The notes under the pieces: generated by a model
Seen by the model: the letters and a program-made list of their open reading frames with translations, nothing else
What the model was told of the DNA's origin: nothing
Databases searched by the model: none
Made by a program: the position numbers and the translations under genes
IMG/VR virus record: IMGVR_UViG_3300049491_000229
Coordinates: 1 to 30,051 of that record
Source of the DNA: a virus
Length of the DNA: 30,051 nucleotides
Strand: one strand, 5' to 3'
In this document: one piece after another, positions 23,562-29,114 of the stretch
Position numbering within the stretch: the stretch's first letter is position 1
How the letters are laid out: every line of letters starts with the position of its first letter

Positions 23562-23750
23562 ACACAAGGCACCCGTCATGCACGACGGGAGTGGATCGCG
23601 CCGCCCGGGCTACCCCTGCGATCCGCGAACCTGGGCCGGGTGCTCATCCATGGTGGGCACCCGACCCAGGCGTAACAGGATGATCCGGCACCACCGCCTG
23701 ATACGCAGAACGGCCCCAGTCACCTTCGGGTGGCTGGGGCCGTTCTTTGC
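23562..23750 (+). ncRNA. Candidate structured non-coding RNA or long structured 3' end
   Basis: The 407-nt gap 23458-23864 holds no supportable gene. Within it are three stems in a row: GGATCGC with GCGATCC (23593-23599/23618-23624), a 14-nt stem with one mismatch (23630-23643/23657-23670), and the terminator hairpin (23709-23744). This could be a small RNA with its own promoter, or the processed 3' end of the late transcript. The evidence is structure only. Confidence 0.4.
23709..23750 (+). terminator. Strong intrinsic terminator of the late operon
   Basis: A 16-bp stem (23709-23724 with 23729-23744, one G-U pair) is closed by a TTCG tetraloop and followed by TTCTTTG. This is the best terminator in the window. 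It separates the rightward late operon from the leftward small-gene cluster ending at 23865 and may stop transcription from both sides. Confidence 0.9.
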
Positions 23751-23864
23751 GTTTGTGTGAGCGATGCCCGCACTGCGCAGTACGGGCACATCCGGTGATC
23801 AGCCGAATGTCCGCGCTCTCGCGCGGCCCCGCTCACTCACCAGTCTACGACAACCGACCGCGTG

Positions 23865-24113
23865 TCACTCGTCGTCGTCCAGCCACTCATCCAGCGGGCC
23901 GTCCGTGCGAGCGTCGTACACCGACCACCCGATGACCTCACCGATACCCGCGCCGCTTGGCTCAGACCAGAACCCCTCGACGTCCGACCCGTCCGACCCG
24001 GCACGCAACCTGACCCCGTCCGCGCCCGTATGCAAACTGACCCGCGTGACACCCTCCAACGAGGCCAGGTCAAGATGCGGGAACAACCGCGACGGGTTCA
24101 CGTGCTCAGCCAT
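23865..24113 (-). CDS. Small acidic protein of unknown function
   Basis: Starting at the ATG that shares a base with the previous stop (TGATG), this is 82 residues. It is acidic, with strands in the middle (GVTRVSLHTGADGVRLRAGSDG) and an acid-rich end (PLDEWLDDDE). A GTG one codon upstream is possible. It is the last gene of a leftward five-gene cluster. I recognise no family. Small acidic phage proteins often inhibit host enzymes, but nothing in the sequence proves that here. Confidence 0.65.
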   Translation of the reverse strand: MAEHVNPSRLFPHLDLASLEGVTRVSLHTGADGVRLRAGSDGSDVEGFWSEPSGAGIGEVIGWSVYDARTDGPLDEWLDDDE

Positions 24114-24325
24114 CACCCGATCATCCCATCCCGCGCGCCGTCCGCCTCCCGCACCAGCACCAGTAGCCGCTCCACCTGCGCCGGAGTCGGCTCGCCCGTC
24201 GGATGATGCAGCGACCGCTGAGTCGGGAACCGCTGGTCCAAAGCCGCCAGCGCATCATCCACGCGCCGGACCCTCGCGCGCCGATCAGCCCAACGCGACT
24301 GCGCACGGGAAAGTAAGTTGGTCAT
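24113..24325 (-). CDS. Small basic helical protein of unknown function
   Basis: The start at 24325 is chosen because AGGAGG lies 7 nt before it; a longer version from 24376 lacks that. The product has 70 residues, an Arg-rich helix (LLSRAQSRWADRRARVRRVDDALAALDQRF) and a second helix (PAQVERLLVLVREADGARD). It has no recognised domain. A 118-nt gap containing a strong hairpin separates it from the gene upstream. Confidence 0.65.
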   Translation of the reverse strand: MTNLLSRAQSRWADRRARVRRVDDALAALDQRFPTQRSLHHPTGEPTPAQVERLLVLVREADGARDGMIG

Positions 24326-24358
24326 GCCGTTGCCTCCTAGTGGCATCGGTGGCTGGGG

Positions 24359-24386
24359 CCGGGCACGGGGTGGCACCCGTGTCCGG
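24359..24386 (-). promoter_or_regulatory. Strong hairpin in the leftward cluster
   Basis: An 11-bp stem with one wobble pair (24359-24369 with 24376-24386) and a 6-nt loop lies in the only real gap of the leftward cluster, upstream of the gene starting at 24325. There is no U-tract in the leftward direction. It may attenuate read-through or act as a processing or stability element. Confidence 0.4.
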
Positions 24387-24443
24387 TACTCGTAGCGCTA
24401 AAGACTCGCGCGTGGTGCCGGTGATACGTCGCGCAGCATCGGG

Positions 24444-24683
24444 CTACTCCCGGCGCCATCCTGCCGCGGTGAGGGTGGCAGCCAGACGCGCCCAACCGGC
24501 CGGGTCCGTGCCATCACCGAACAGGTCCCGGTCGGCGATGAACACATCCCTCGACAGCTTCGCCAGCGCCGTCCGCGCGTCGCCGTCGCTATCGTCGGGA
24601 TCGTCGCACTCGGGCTCGTCCACGCACACACAATCCTGGAATTTTCCGCAGTCGTCGCAGCGGTCGCTCGGTGAGTAGCTCAT
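24444..24683 (-). CDS. Small acidic protein with a cysteine cluster
   Basis: The 79-residue product has five cysteines near the N-terminus (C9, C12, C18, C20, C26: RCDDCGKFQDCVCVDEPEC), a possible metal-binding knuckle. It then has a very acidic stretch (DDPDDSDGD) and a helical end (GWARLAATLTAAGWRRE). It overlaps the upstream gene by ATGA. A function is not assigned. A Zn-binding adaptor to a host protein is one possibility. Confidence 0.65.
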   Translation of the reverse strand: MSYSPSDRCDDCGKFQDCVCVDEPECDDPDDSDGDARTALAKLSRDVFIADRDLFGDGTDPAGWARLAATLTAAGWRRE

Positions 24684-24943
24684 GACGCCGCCCTACGGAG
24701 ACGCACGACGTCGGCCCACGCCTTCGCGGTCAGGTGATGCGCGTGACCCTCCTTCGCCACCCTGTACCGCTCCTCAGCGGCAGCAAGGTCCAGCGGCGGC
24801 GCTGGGTCGTCCAGGTCGGTGTCGGCGGTTTCCTCTTCCCAGATACCGGCCGACTCCATCAGGTCCGCGAACGTCTGGTACGCGGGGCCGGTGAGTTCCT
24901 TCCCGATCAGGTCGGCAGCGGCGGCGAGCGGGTGGCGGGTCAC
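24680..24943 (-). CDS. Small helical protein of unknown function
   Basis: GTG at 24943 overlaps the preceding stop (GTGA) and gives 87 residues; a GTG 5 codons earlier is possible. It is helical with an acidic centre (WEEETADTDLDDPAPPLDLAAAEERYRVAKEGHAHHLTAKAWADVVRLRR). It is translationally linked on both sides. No family is recognised. Confidence 0.65.
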   Translation of the reverse strand: MTRHPLAAAADLIGKELTGPAYQTFADLMESAGIWEEETADTDLDDPAPPLDLAAAEERYRVAKEGHAHHLTAKAWADVVRLRRAAS

Positions 24944-25122
24944 AGTTCCGCTCCGCACCGGTCCAGCTCCTCCACGATCAGCTCGGCGAGGCGAACCCCC
25001 CTGTCAAGGCTGCTGGACATCAGGATGTCCAGGACCTTGGTCACGCGCGGGTCGGTGGTGCTGGTGCTGCGGCGACCGGCCGAGTAGATGTCGGCGGCGG
25101 CGGCGGTGTGTGTGTTGGGCAT
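24940..25122 (-). CDS. First gene of the leftward cluster, small unknown protein
   Basis: The 60-residue product reads MPNTHTAAAADIYSAGR, then a helical region (TDPRVTKVLDILMSSSLDRGVRLAELIVEELDRC). There is no Shine-Dalgarno motif; instead a -10-like ATACTT ends 5 nt before the ATG, fitting a leaderless mRNA. It is the head of the operon that runs to 23865. No family is recognised. Confidence 0.65.
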   Translation of the reverse strand: MPNTHTAAAADIYSAGRRSTSTTDPRVTKVLDILMSSSLDRGVRLAELIVEELDRCGAEL

Positions 25123-25127
25123 GGGTC

Positions 25128-25157
25128 AAGTATGCCGCGCCAGGGCGGCACAAGCAA
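25128..25157 (-). promoter_or_regulatory. Leftward leaderless promoter
   Basis: Read leftward: TTGCTT (25157-25152), an 18-bp spacer, ATACTT (25133-25128), then 5 nt and the ATG at 25122. The same geometry (TTGnnT-18-ATACTT-5-ATG) is present in the opposite direction at 25205-25240. The match makes both much more credible than either alone. Confidence 0.65.
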
Positions 25158-25232
25158 GGGTCGAAACGCAAGTTACACCGAACGGGTGAACTCTCATACC
25201 GCTCTTGTGTATGCCGCGCTGGAGAGGCATAC
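25130..25232. promoter_or_regulatory. Pair of operator-like elements in the divergent promoters
   Basis: A 24-bp element occurs twice in direct orientation, at 25130-25153 and 25209-25232, with 18 of 24 positions identical. The second copy is a perfect palindrome GTATGCC-N10-GGCATAC; the first keeps GTATGCC and has GGCACAA. Each copy covers one promoter from the -10 towards the -35. One repressor could thus switch both operons; its identity is not shown by the sequence. Confidence 0.6.
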
Positions 25233-25234
25233 TT
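25205..25234 (+). promoter_or_regulatory. Rightward leaderless promoter
   Basis: TTGTGT at 25205-25210, an 18-bp spacer, ATACTT at 25229-25234, then 5 nt to the ATG at 25240. This suits a leaderless transcript starting at or beside the ATG, common in Actinomycetota. It overlaps the palindromic operator copy at 25209-25232. Confidence 0.65.
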
Positions 25235-25239
25235 ATCTC

Positions 25240-25527
25240 ATGACCAACACAGCCACCGCCCCCCGCCGCCTCTCCGCCAAGCAGCTCTCCAAGGCACTCA
25301 TGGAAATCGACTACCAGATCGCCGCACTCCGCATCATCGAGAACCAGTTCGGCACCGCGTTCGCTGAGGTCTCCCAGATCCCCACCGCCGTAGGCGAGGC
25401 ATGGAACGCCACCCACGACGCCATCGAGGCACTGACCGAGCGGCGTGCAGAGGTCCAGGCCAACCGCAAGCCGTTCACCGCCGCCGAGCGGGCGGCCTGG
25501 GCGCTCATCGCCGCGAACATCGACTGA
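25240..25527 (+). CDS. First gene of the rightward small-gene operon, helical protein
   Basis: ATG 25240 gives 95 residues and sits 5 nt behind the ATACTT box. The protein is helical: RRLSAKQLSKALMEIDYQIAALRIIENQF, then a second helix (GEAWNATHDAIEALTERRAEVQANRKPFTAAERAAWALIAA). A coiled-coil fold is likely. An in-frame start far upstream would run through the divergent promoter and is rejected. Its stop shares a base with the next start (TGATG). Function unknown. Confidence 0.7.
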   Translation: MTNTATAPRRLSAKQLSKALMEIDYQIAALRIIENQFGTAFAEVSQIPTAVGEAWNATHDAIEALTERRAEVQANRKPFTAAERAAWALIAANID

Positions 25528-25724
25528 TGCCAACCACCCGGCCCGCGCTGACCTTCCACAGGTCGCGCGGGCACTTCCGCGTAGACAGCAACGACGAACC
25601 CGCGCTGGTTGGTGCGGACCTCGGAAGCGAGCTGCACATCTGGCAGACCATCGGACTACGGCTCAACCCCGAGCAGGCGCGCGAACTCGCTGCACTACTC
25701 ACCGAATGGAGCGACAGCACGTGA
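25527..25724 (+). CDS. Small unknown protein
   Basis: The 65-residue product (PTTRPALTFHRSRGHFRVDSNDEPALVGADLGSELHIW) has an N-terminal strand pair and a C-terminal helix (NPEQARELAALLTEWSD). The TGATG overlap with the upstream stop and the GTGA overlap with the next start support the chosen frame. I recognise no family. Confidence 0.65.
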   Translation: MPTTRPALTFHRSRGHFRVDSNDEPALVGADLGSELHIWQTIGLRLNPEQARELAALLTEWSDST

Positions 25725-25924
25725 CCCCCCGCCGCAAACCGTTGACCACCACCGAAGCCGCGGTGGTGGCAGGCATGAACCAGCCAGCGTTCCGCCGCGA
25801 GATGCACAGAGAACGAGAACGAGGCCGCGACTACCGCCTACCCCGTGACCAATGGTTCGACCAGCGCACACCCCTCTACGACGCCACCGCCGTCACGGCA
25901 TGGGCGAAAGGACGACAAGGATGA
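25721..25924 (+). CDS. Small putative DNA-binding protein (winged-helix/excisionase type)
   Basis: The 67-residue GTG-started product has a helix-turn-helix-like start, LTTTEAAVVAGMNQPAFRREMHRERERGRDYRLP, then LYDATAVTAWAKGR. This is the layout of short MerR/excisionase-type proteins: recognition helix, a basic wing, and a C-terminal segment that ends the wing. It may regulate the neighbouring operon or serve as a directionality factor for the integrase, although a clearer Xis-like gene lies at 29339. Confidence 0.6.
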   Translation: MTPRRKPLTTTEAAVVAGMNQPAFRREMHRERERGRDYRLPRDQWFDQRTPLYDATAVTAWAKGRQG

Positions 25925-26373
25925 GCAAGCATGACGACGACGAGTGCTACCAGTGCGCCGCAACACAAACAGGGCACACCGTCATGATCAGGGACCAAAG
26001 GATGCGACTTTTCTGCCGGTGCTTCGTCATGGGTGGCAGCGTGCCGTCAGACTGGCACGCCGCATGCATGGACGCCTACACAGAGAAGAAAGGCGTCCCG
26101 ATGACCGCCGACCGTGACGCGCTGGCCCGGATCATCCACGAGGCGTGCGGATGTGACGGCCAATGCCCACCCGGCACCATGCGTCGGTTAGAGGACGCGC
26201 AGATAGCCGACGCGATCATCGCGGCCGGGTGGCGGTACGACGGGTCATGCCGCGACTGCCAAGCCAACCTCGACACCAACGGCGGGAACCACAACTTCTG
26301 GTGCGCCACCGACACGGGCCGCGCGCAATGGCCGGACGCTAACCCTCGTCCGGGTCCTCCCCTGCCAACCTGA
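25921..26373 (+). CDS. Cysteine-rich unknown protein
   Basis: From ATG 25921, overlapping the preceding stop (ATGA), this is 150 residues with 11 cysteines. Groups are CYQC (C9, C12), FCRC, a central CGCDGQC, and CRDC near the end. The layout suggests two metal-binding modules around a helical middle (DRDALARIIHEACG). An internal ATG at 26101 could begin a shorter protein (residues 61-150). It may act as a nucleic-acid or protein-binding accessory factor; no family is recognised. Confidence 0.65.
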   Translation: MSKHDDDECYQCAATQTGHTVMIRDQRMRLFCRCFVMGGSVPSDWHAACMDAYTEKKGVPMTADRDALARIIHEACGCDGQCPPGTMRRLEDAQIADAIIAAGWRYDGSCRDCQANLDTNGGNHNFWCATDTGRAQWPDANPRPGPPLPT

Positions 26374-26485
26374 CCGCTTCCGCACGGAACGCACGCCAAT
26401 CCACCAGGCCCGACTCAGGGTCGCGGAAGTCGTCAGGGTTCGGCAGGGTAGGAGGCTCGGGGGTGTCGTCAGTGTTCTCAGTCAC
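26339..26485 (-). CDS. Possible 48-residue acidic ORF next to the tRNA
   Basis: A leftward GTG-started ORF encodes MTENTDDTPEPPTLPNPDD, then FRDPESGLVDWRAFRAEAVRLAGEDPDEG. The start lies one base beyond the mature 3' end of the tRNA, and the end overlaps the rightward gene at 25921-26373 by 35 bp. Composition looks protein-like, but there is no ribosome site. If real it would need tRNA 3' processing or a leaderless start. A bare spacer is the alternative. Confidence 0.4.
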   Translation of the reverse strand: MTENTDDTPEPPTLPNPDDFRDPESGLVDWRAFRAEAVRLAGEDPDEG

Positions 26486-26486
26486 G

Positions 26487-26557
26487 AGCCCCCTACCAGG
26501 ATTGAACTGGCGCATCCGACTTACGAGGTCGGCGCTCTACCACTGAGCTAAGGGGGC
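26487..26557 (-). tRNA. tRNA-Thr (anticodon CGT)
   Basis: Read leftward this is a full 71-nt cloverleaf: a 7-bp acceptor stem (GCCCCCT with AGGGGGC), D-stem GCTC/GAGC, anticodon stem CCGAC/GTCGG around loop CTCGTAA (anticodon CGT), a 4-nt variable loop, and T-stem GCCAG/CTGGT around TTCAATC. The discriminator is T, and CCA is not encoded. All stems pair, so it is likely functional. It lies 209 nt upstream of the integrase start. It may be a phage translation aid or part of the attachment region. Confidence 0.93.
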
Positions 26558-26675
26558 GAATTGCTGTCTTCTGGGATTGCGGAAGTATTCGCCAGTTCGT
26601 TTCCTATCGTTGCAGGTCAGGCCCGTTCTATCGTCTCATTACGAGTGAGAATAGGTTACGCTTAGCCCAATGCAA

Positions 26676-26704
26676 TTGACGCCCGTGACCTGCGGTTATA
26701 GGGT
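26676..26704 (+). promoter_or_regulatory. Integrase promoter
   Basis: TTGACG (26676-26681), a 17-bp spacer and TAGGGT (26699-26704) give a near-ideal actinobacterial promoter in the 209-nt gap between tRNA and integrase. Just upstream, TACGCTTAG at 26657-26665 is identical to half of the immunity palindrome at 29087-29104. TGCAAT/ATTGCA motifs cluster at 26671-26676, 26721-26728 and 26732-26737 in a locally AT-rich stretch, perhaps integrase arm sites. Confidence 0.7.
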
Positions 26705-26766
26705 CAGCGAGTCCCATTGAATTGCAATGAAATTGCATGACGATTGCTGACGCTCAGGGGGTCTCA

Positions 26767-27957
26767 ATGACGGCAACGAAACGCAGGCAGTACGGCACCG
26801 GCAGCATCAGCCAACGAGCCAAAGACGGCCGATGGGTCGGCGCGATCATGGCCGGGTGGACCAGCAAGGGCACCCGCAGACGCATCACCGTCACAGCCAA
26901 GACCGAAGCCGAATGCAAACGGAAGCTCGAAGCCAAACGCGCCGAGATCATCCGCGACGGCATCCCGTCCGAAGGCATGGCCAGCAAGGTCACCGTCAAA
27001 GCCTGGGCCGAACAGTGGCTCGAGCACACACAGACAGAGATCCGCCCCAAGACCTGGGCCACCAACCGGAGCTGCGTCAACCTCTGGATCATCCCCATAG
27101 TCGGCAACAGGCGCGTAGACCAACTCACCCCCGACGCCTACCGCGCCATACGCGAGGCAGTCAGGTCCGCCGACAACGCACACAACACCGCGCTCCGGGC
27201 AATGGTGATCTTCAAGCAACTCCTACACGCAGCCCAACAGGAAGGGCACCACGTACCGCCCCGGGTCCTGGCCTACAAGCTCGGGAAACCGGAACGATCC
27301 ACCCGCGCGAACATGTCCCTCGAGCACGCCCGCGCGATCCTGCTCACCGCCTCCGGGCTGCCCGACGCATCCCGCTGGTTCGCCGCGTTCCACCTCGGCA
27401 TCCGGCAGGGTGAAACCCTCGGGCTCACCTGGGACCGCGTCAACCTCAAGGCCGGGACCGCTGACATCTCCTGGCAGTTGCAGGCGCTCCCATACAAGGA
27501 AGGGCGCTCCGGTCTCCTGCGCGTCCCCGATGGATACGAGTTCCGCCGCCTCGAAGGTTCCCTATGCCTCGTCCGACCAAAGAGCGTGGACCGCATCATC
27601 CCCCTCAGCCGACCCCTGGCGGACAAGCTCACCGCGTGGAAAGCCGTAGCACCAACCGGCCCGCACGACCTCGTGTGGACCCGCTCAGGGCGGCCCATCG
27701 CAGCCAACGACGACCGCACAGCCTGGCACCACCTACAGGAACTCGCCGGTGTTCAACACCCGGACGGACGGCACTACTACCTCCACGAAACCAGGCACAC
27801 CGCCGCGACCGTCATGCGCGCGGCCGGCGTCCCCATTGAAGACGTGCAAGCCATCCTCGGACACGCAGCCATCCTCACCACCCTCGGATACGCCCACGAG
27901 AATCAGGAGATGCGGCAATCAGGCATTGACCGGCTAGCCGCTGCACTGGAAGGCTGA
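26767..27957 (+). CDS. int: Tyrosine recombinase / integrase
   Basis: The enzyme integrates and excises the phage at att sites. ATG 26767 (CAGGGGG just before it) gives 396 residues; ATG 26737 lacks a ribosome site. The N-terminal part (GTGSISQRAKDGRWVGAIMAGW) is an arm-binding AP2-like domain. A core-binding SAM-like helical domain follows (VKAWAEQWLEHTQTEIRPKTW). Catalytic residues are R213 (GIRQGE), H340 and R343 (HETRH), H366 (LGHA) and the nucleophile Y375 (LGYAH). It looks intact and should be active. A perfect hairpin closes the gene. Confidence 0.95.
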   Translation: MTATKRRQYGTGSISQRAKDGRWVGAIMAGWTSKGTRRRITVTAKTEAECKRKLEAKRAEIIRDGIPSEGMASKVTVKAWAEQWLEHTQTEIRPKTWATNRSCVNLWIIPIVGNRRVDQLTPDAYRAIREAVRSADNAHNTALRAMVIFKQLLHAAQQEGHHVPPRVLAYKLGKPERSTRANMSLEHARAILLTASGLPDASRWFAAFHLGIRQGETLGLTWDRVNLKAGTADISWQLQALPYKEGRSGLLRVPDGYEFRRLEGSLCLVRPKSVDRIIPLSRPLADKLTAWKAVAPTGPHDLVWTRSGRPIAANDDRTAWHHLQELAGVQHPDGRHYYLHETRHTAATVMRAAGVPIEDVQAILGHAAILTTLGYAHENQEMRQSGIDRLAAALEG

Positions 27958-27966
27958 TTGGTCGCA

Positions 27967-27995
27967 GCCCCGGCCCGTAGGGGACGGGCCGGGGC
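27967..27995 (+). terminator. Terminator hairpin after the integrase gene
   Basis: A perfect 12-bp GC-rich stem (27967-27978 with 27984-27995) with a 5-nt loop begins 9 nt after the integrase stop. A second small hairpin (28001-28006 with 28014-28019) follows. No U-tract is present. It lies between convergent genes (integrase and the leftward gene at 28023), so it probably serves both directions. Confidence 0.7.
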
Positions 27996-28022
27996 CACTC
28001 GCGGGTGGGGGTTACCCGCTGG

Positions 28023-28226
28023 TCAGGTGGTCTCACTGGCTATTTGGTGGATGCGTTGCCGTGTGAGTTCCGCTGCGGCTGCTACGTCTTTCACTGCTGC
28101 CCCGACGTTGAGCGCGTCCACGATGGCCCTGCGTAGCTCAATGGTGATCCGGTCTCGTTCGATCCGGGCCGCGCGCACCCTCGCAATCGCCTCTGCCTGT
28201 GCCTGCAACTGTTCGGGTGTCGTCAC
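28023..28226 (-). CDS. Small helix-turn-helix protein
   Basis: This 67-residue GTG-started product is all helical. It has a long charged helix (QLQAQAEAIARVRAARIERDRITIELRRAIVDALN) followed by AAVKDVAAAAELTRQRIHQIAS, a HTH recognition helix of the type seen in sigma-like and small phage regulators. It should bind DNA. It lies between integrase and immunity genes and has its own leftward promoter at 28304-28275 with palindromes around it, so it may be self-regulated. Confidence 0.72.
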   Translation of the reverse strand: MTTPEQLQAQAEAIARVRAARIERDRITIELRRAIVDALNVGAAVKDVAAAAELTRQRIHQIASETT

Positions 28227-28268
28227 CGGGTGAGCTAAACACCCGCATCACGCTCCGACATCAGAGGG

Positions 28269-28315
28269 TTACCAATGGTAAAGACCTCTTGTCTCGGAGG
28301 TCAAACCGATTTGAC
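28269..28315 (-). promoter_or_regulatory. Leftward promoter with nested palindromes
   Basis: Read leftward: TTGACC (28304-28299), an 18-bp spacer, TACCAT (28280-28275), about 50 nt before the gene that starts at 28226. Three inverted repeats crowd this stretch: TTACC-AAT-GGTAA (28269-28281), GACCTC-N8-GAGGTC (28283-28302) and GTCAAA-CCGA-TTTGAC (28300-28315). They look like operators, or possibly an attachment core; the sequence does not decide. Confidence 0.6.
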
Positions 28316-28318
28316 ACC

Positions 28319-28699
28319 CTAGACATCACGAGACGCCCGGACCCTATTGATCGACACCACGGTCCCCAGGTTCTTGTGGCACTGACACTTGCAGCGGGCC
28401 TCTGACCGGCCGATCTCCCGCCACGTCAACGCGGTACTCAACACCGGGCCGACCACCCACGCCAGCAGGGTGGCCACCGTGACGACCAACGCCACGTGGC
28501 GCAGGACCTCGCTGATCATCCGCCACGGCGGACCCAGGTCGTACACCATCACAGGCCACGCCACAGCCAGCCACCACACCCACAGGACCGCGCTGACAGC
28601 AGTCAGCACCCAACGACGTTTCCCCAACAAGACTTCCCCCTGCGCCACAACACTGTGCCGAATCGAATGACGCCGCTGTCTGGCGTTGCTACTCAGCAC
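28319..28699 (-). CDS. Two-helix membrane protein downstream of the repressor
   Basis: The 126-residue product has a basic N-terminus and two membrane helices (about residues 30-53, WVLTAVSAVLWVWWLAVAWPVMVY, and 66-92). The C-terminal tail has a Cys cluster (RCKCQCHKN). It lies 32 nt behind the repressor gene on the same strand, so it is probably made in the lysogen. Membrane proteins in this position often block superinfecting phage; that is an inference here. Its GTG start sits in a stem whose loop holds the ribosome site. Confidence 0.72.
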   Translation of the reverse strand: MLSSNARQRRHSIRHSVVAQGEVLLGKRRWVLTAVSAVLWVWWLAVAWPVMVYDLGPPWRMISEVLRHVALVVTVATLLAWVVGPVLSTALTWREIGRSEARCKCQCHKNLGTVVSINRVRASRDV

Positions 28700-28720
28700 G
28701 GCTGCCCCCGCGAGCCGTGC
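28696..28720 (-). promoter_or_regulatory. Hairpin over the membrane protein start
   Basis: A perfect 8-bp stem (28696-28703 with 28713-28720) spans the GTG start at 28699; its 9-nt loop carries the GGGGG ribosome site when read leftward. The folded mRNA would hold the start codon in the stem, so translation may be limited or controlled. Confidence 0.45.
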
Positions 28721-28731
28721 CGGATCAAATC

Positions 28732-29004
28732 TTAGGACACGGAGCGACCATTCGCTTCCCCCGATTGGGTGCCTGCCACACGGGTCTCCGCGAGTTGCAC
28801 AACGTCACGAACAACGAGCCCCAACGCCTCACACGCCAAGTACAGCTCGTCAGTGTTCATGGCCTTGCGGCCCTTCATCATCGCGCCGGCCGTCGTCTGG
28901 TGCCTGCCGATCACCGCACCCAACCACGCTTGGGTCAGGTTCTCTTCCGCCATCTTCCCGCGCAGGATCTTCGCGATCTCCTGCGTCAACCCCGACGTTT
29001 CCAT
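28732..29004 (-). CDS. XRE-family repressor-like protein
   Basis: The 90-residue protein has a Cro/C1-type helix-turn-helix at about residues 20-58 (MAEENLTQAWLGAVIGRHQTTAGAMMKGRKAMNTDEL), with the usual Q-rich recognition helix. A short C-terminal tail follows with no peptidase or dimerisation domain of the LexA type. It points away from a Cro-like gene across a 110-nt control region, the normal layout of a lysogeny switch, and is the likely immunity repressor. Cleavage-type induction is not expected because the S24 domain is missing. Confidence 0.85.
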   Translation of the reverse strand: METSGLTQEIAKILRGKMAEENLTQAWLGAVIGRHQTTAGAMMKGRKAMNTDELYLACEALGLVVRDVVQLAETRVAGTQSGEANGRSVS

Positions 29005-29078
29005 GACTCATCATGAACCCGCGTTAACGTCGGACGCAAGCGATTTACAACCCTGAAGAGTGAATCTGGCATCATGGG

Positions 29079-29107
29079 TTGCGGTTCTAAGCGCATACGC
29101 TTAGATT
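29079..29107 (+). promoter_or_regulatory. Rightward early promoter with palindromic operator
   Basis: TTGCGG (29079-29084), a 17-bp spacer, TAGATT (29102-29107), then 7 nt to the ATG at 29115, so the transcript is probably leaderless. A perfect palindrome CTAAGCG-CATA-CGCTTAG fills 29087-29104, inside the spacer and touching the -10. This is the expected position for repressor control. A further small palindrome CGTTAACG is at 29022-29029 on the repressor side. Confidence 0.75.
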
Positions 29108-29114
29108 CTGTGCC

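Noticed and set aside
23764-24678. 304-codon rightward frame over the leftward small-gene cluster
   Set aside because: Ser/Pro/Arg-rich with no fold pattern. The leftward genes have AGGAGG, chained stop/start overlaps and plausible compositions.
26566-26602. GGCGAA...TTCGCC inverted repeat beside the tRNA as an att core
   Set aside because: Only 6 bp with a long gap; no second copy in the window supports a recombination site.
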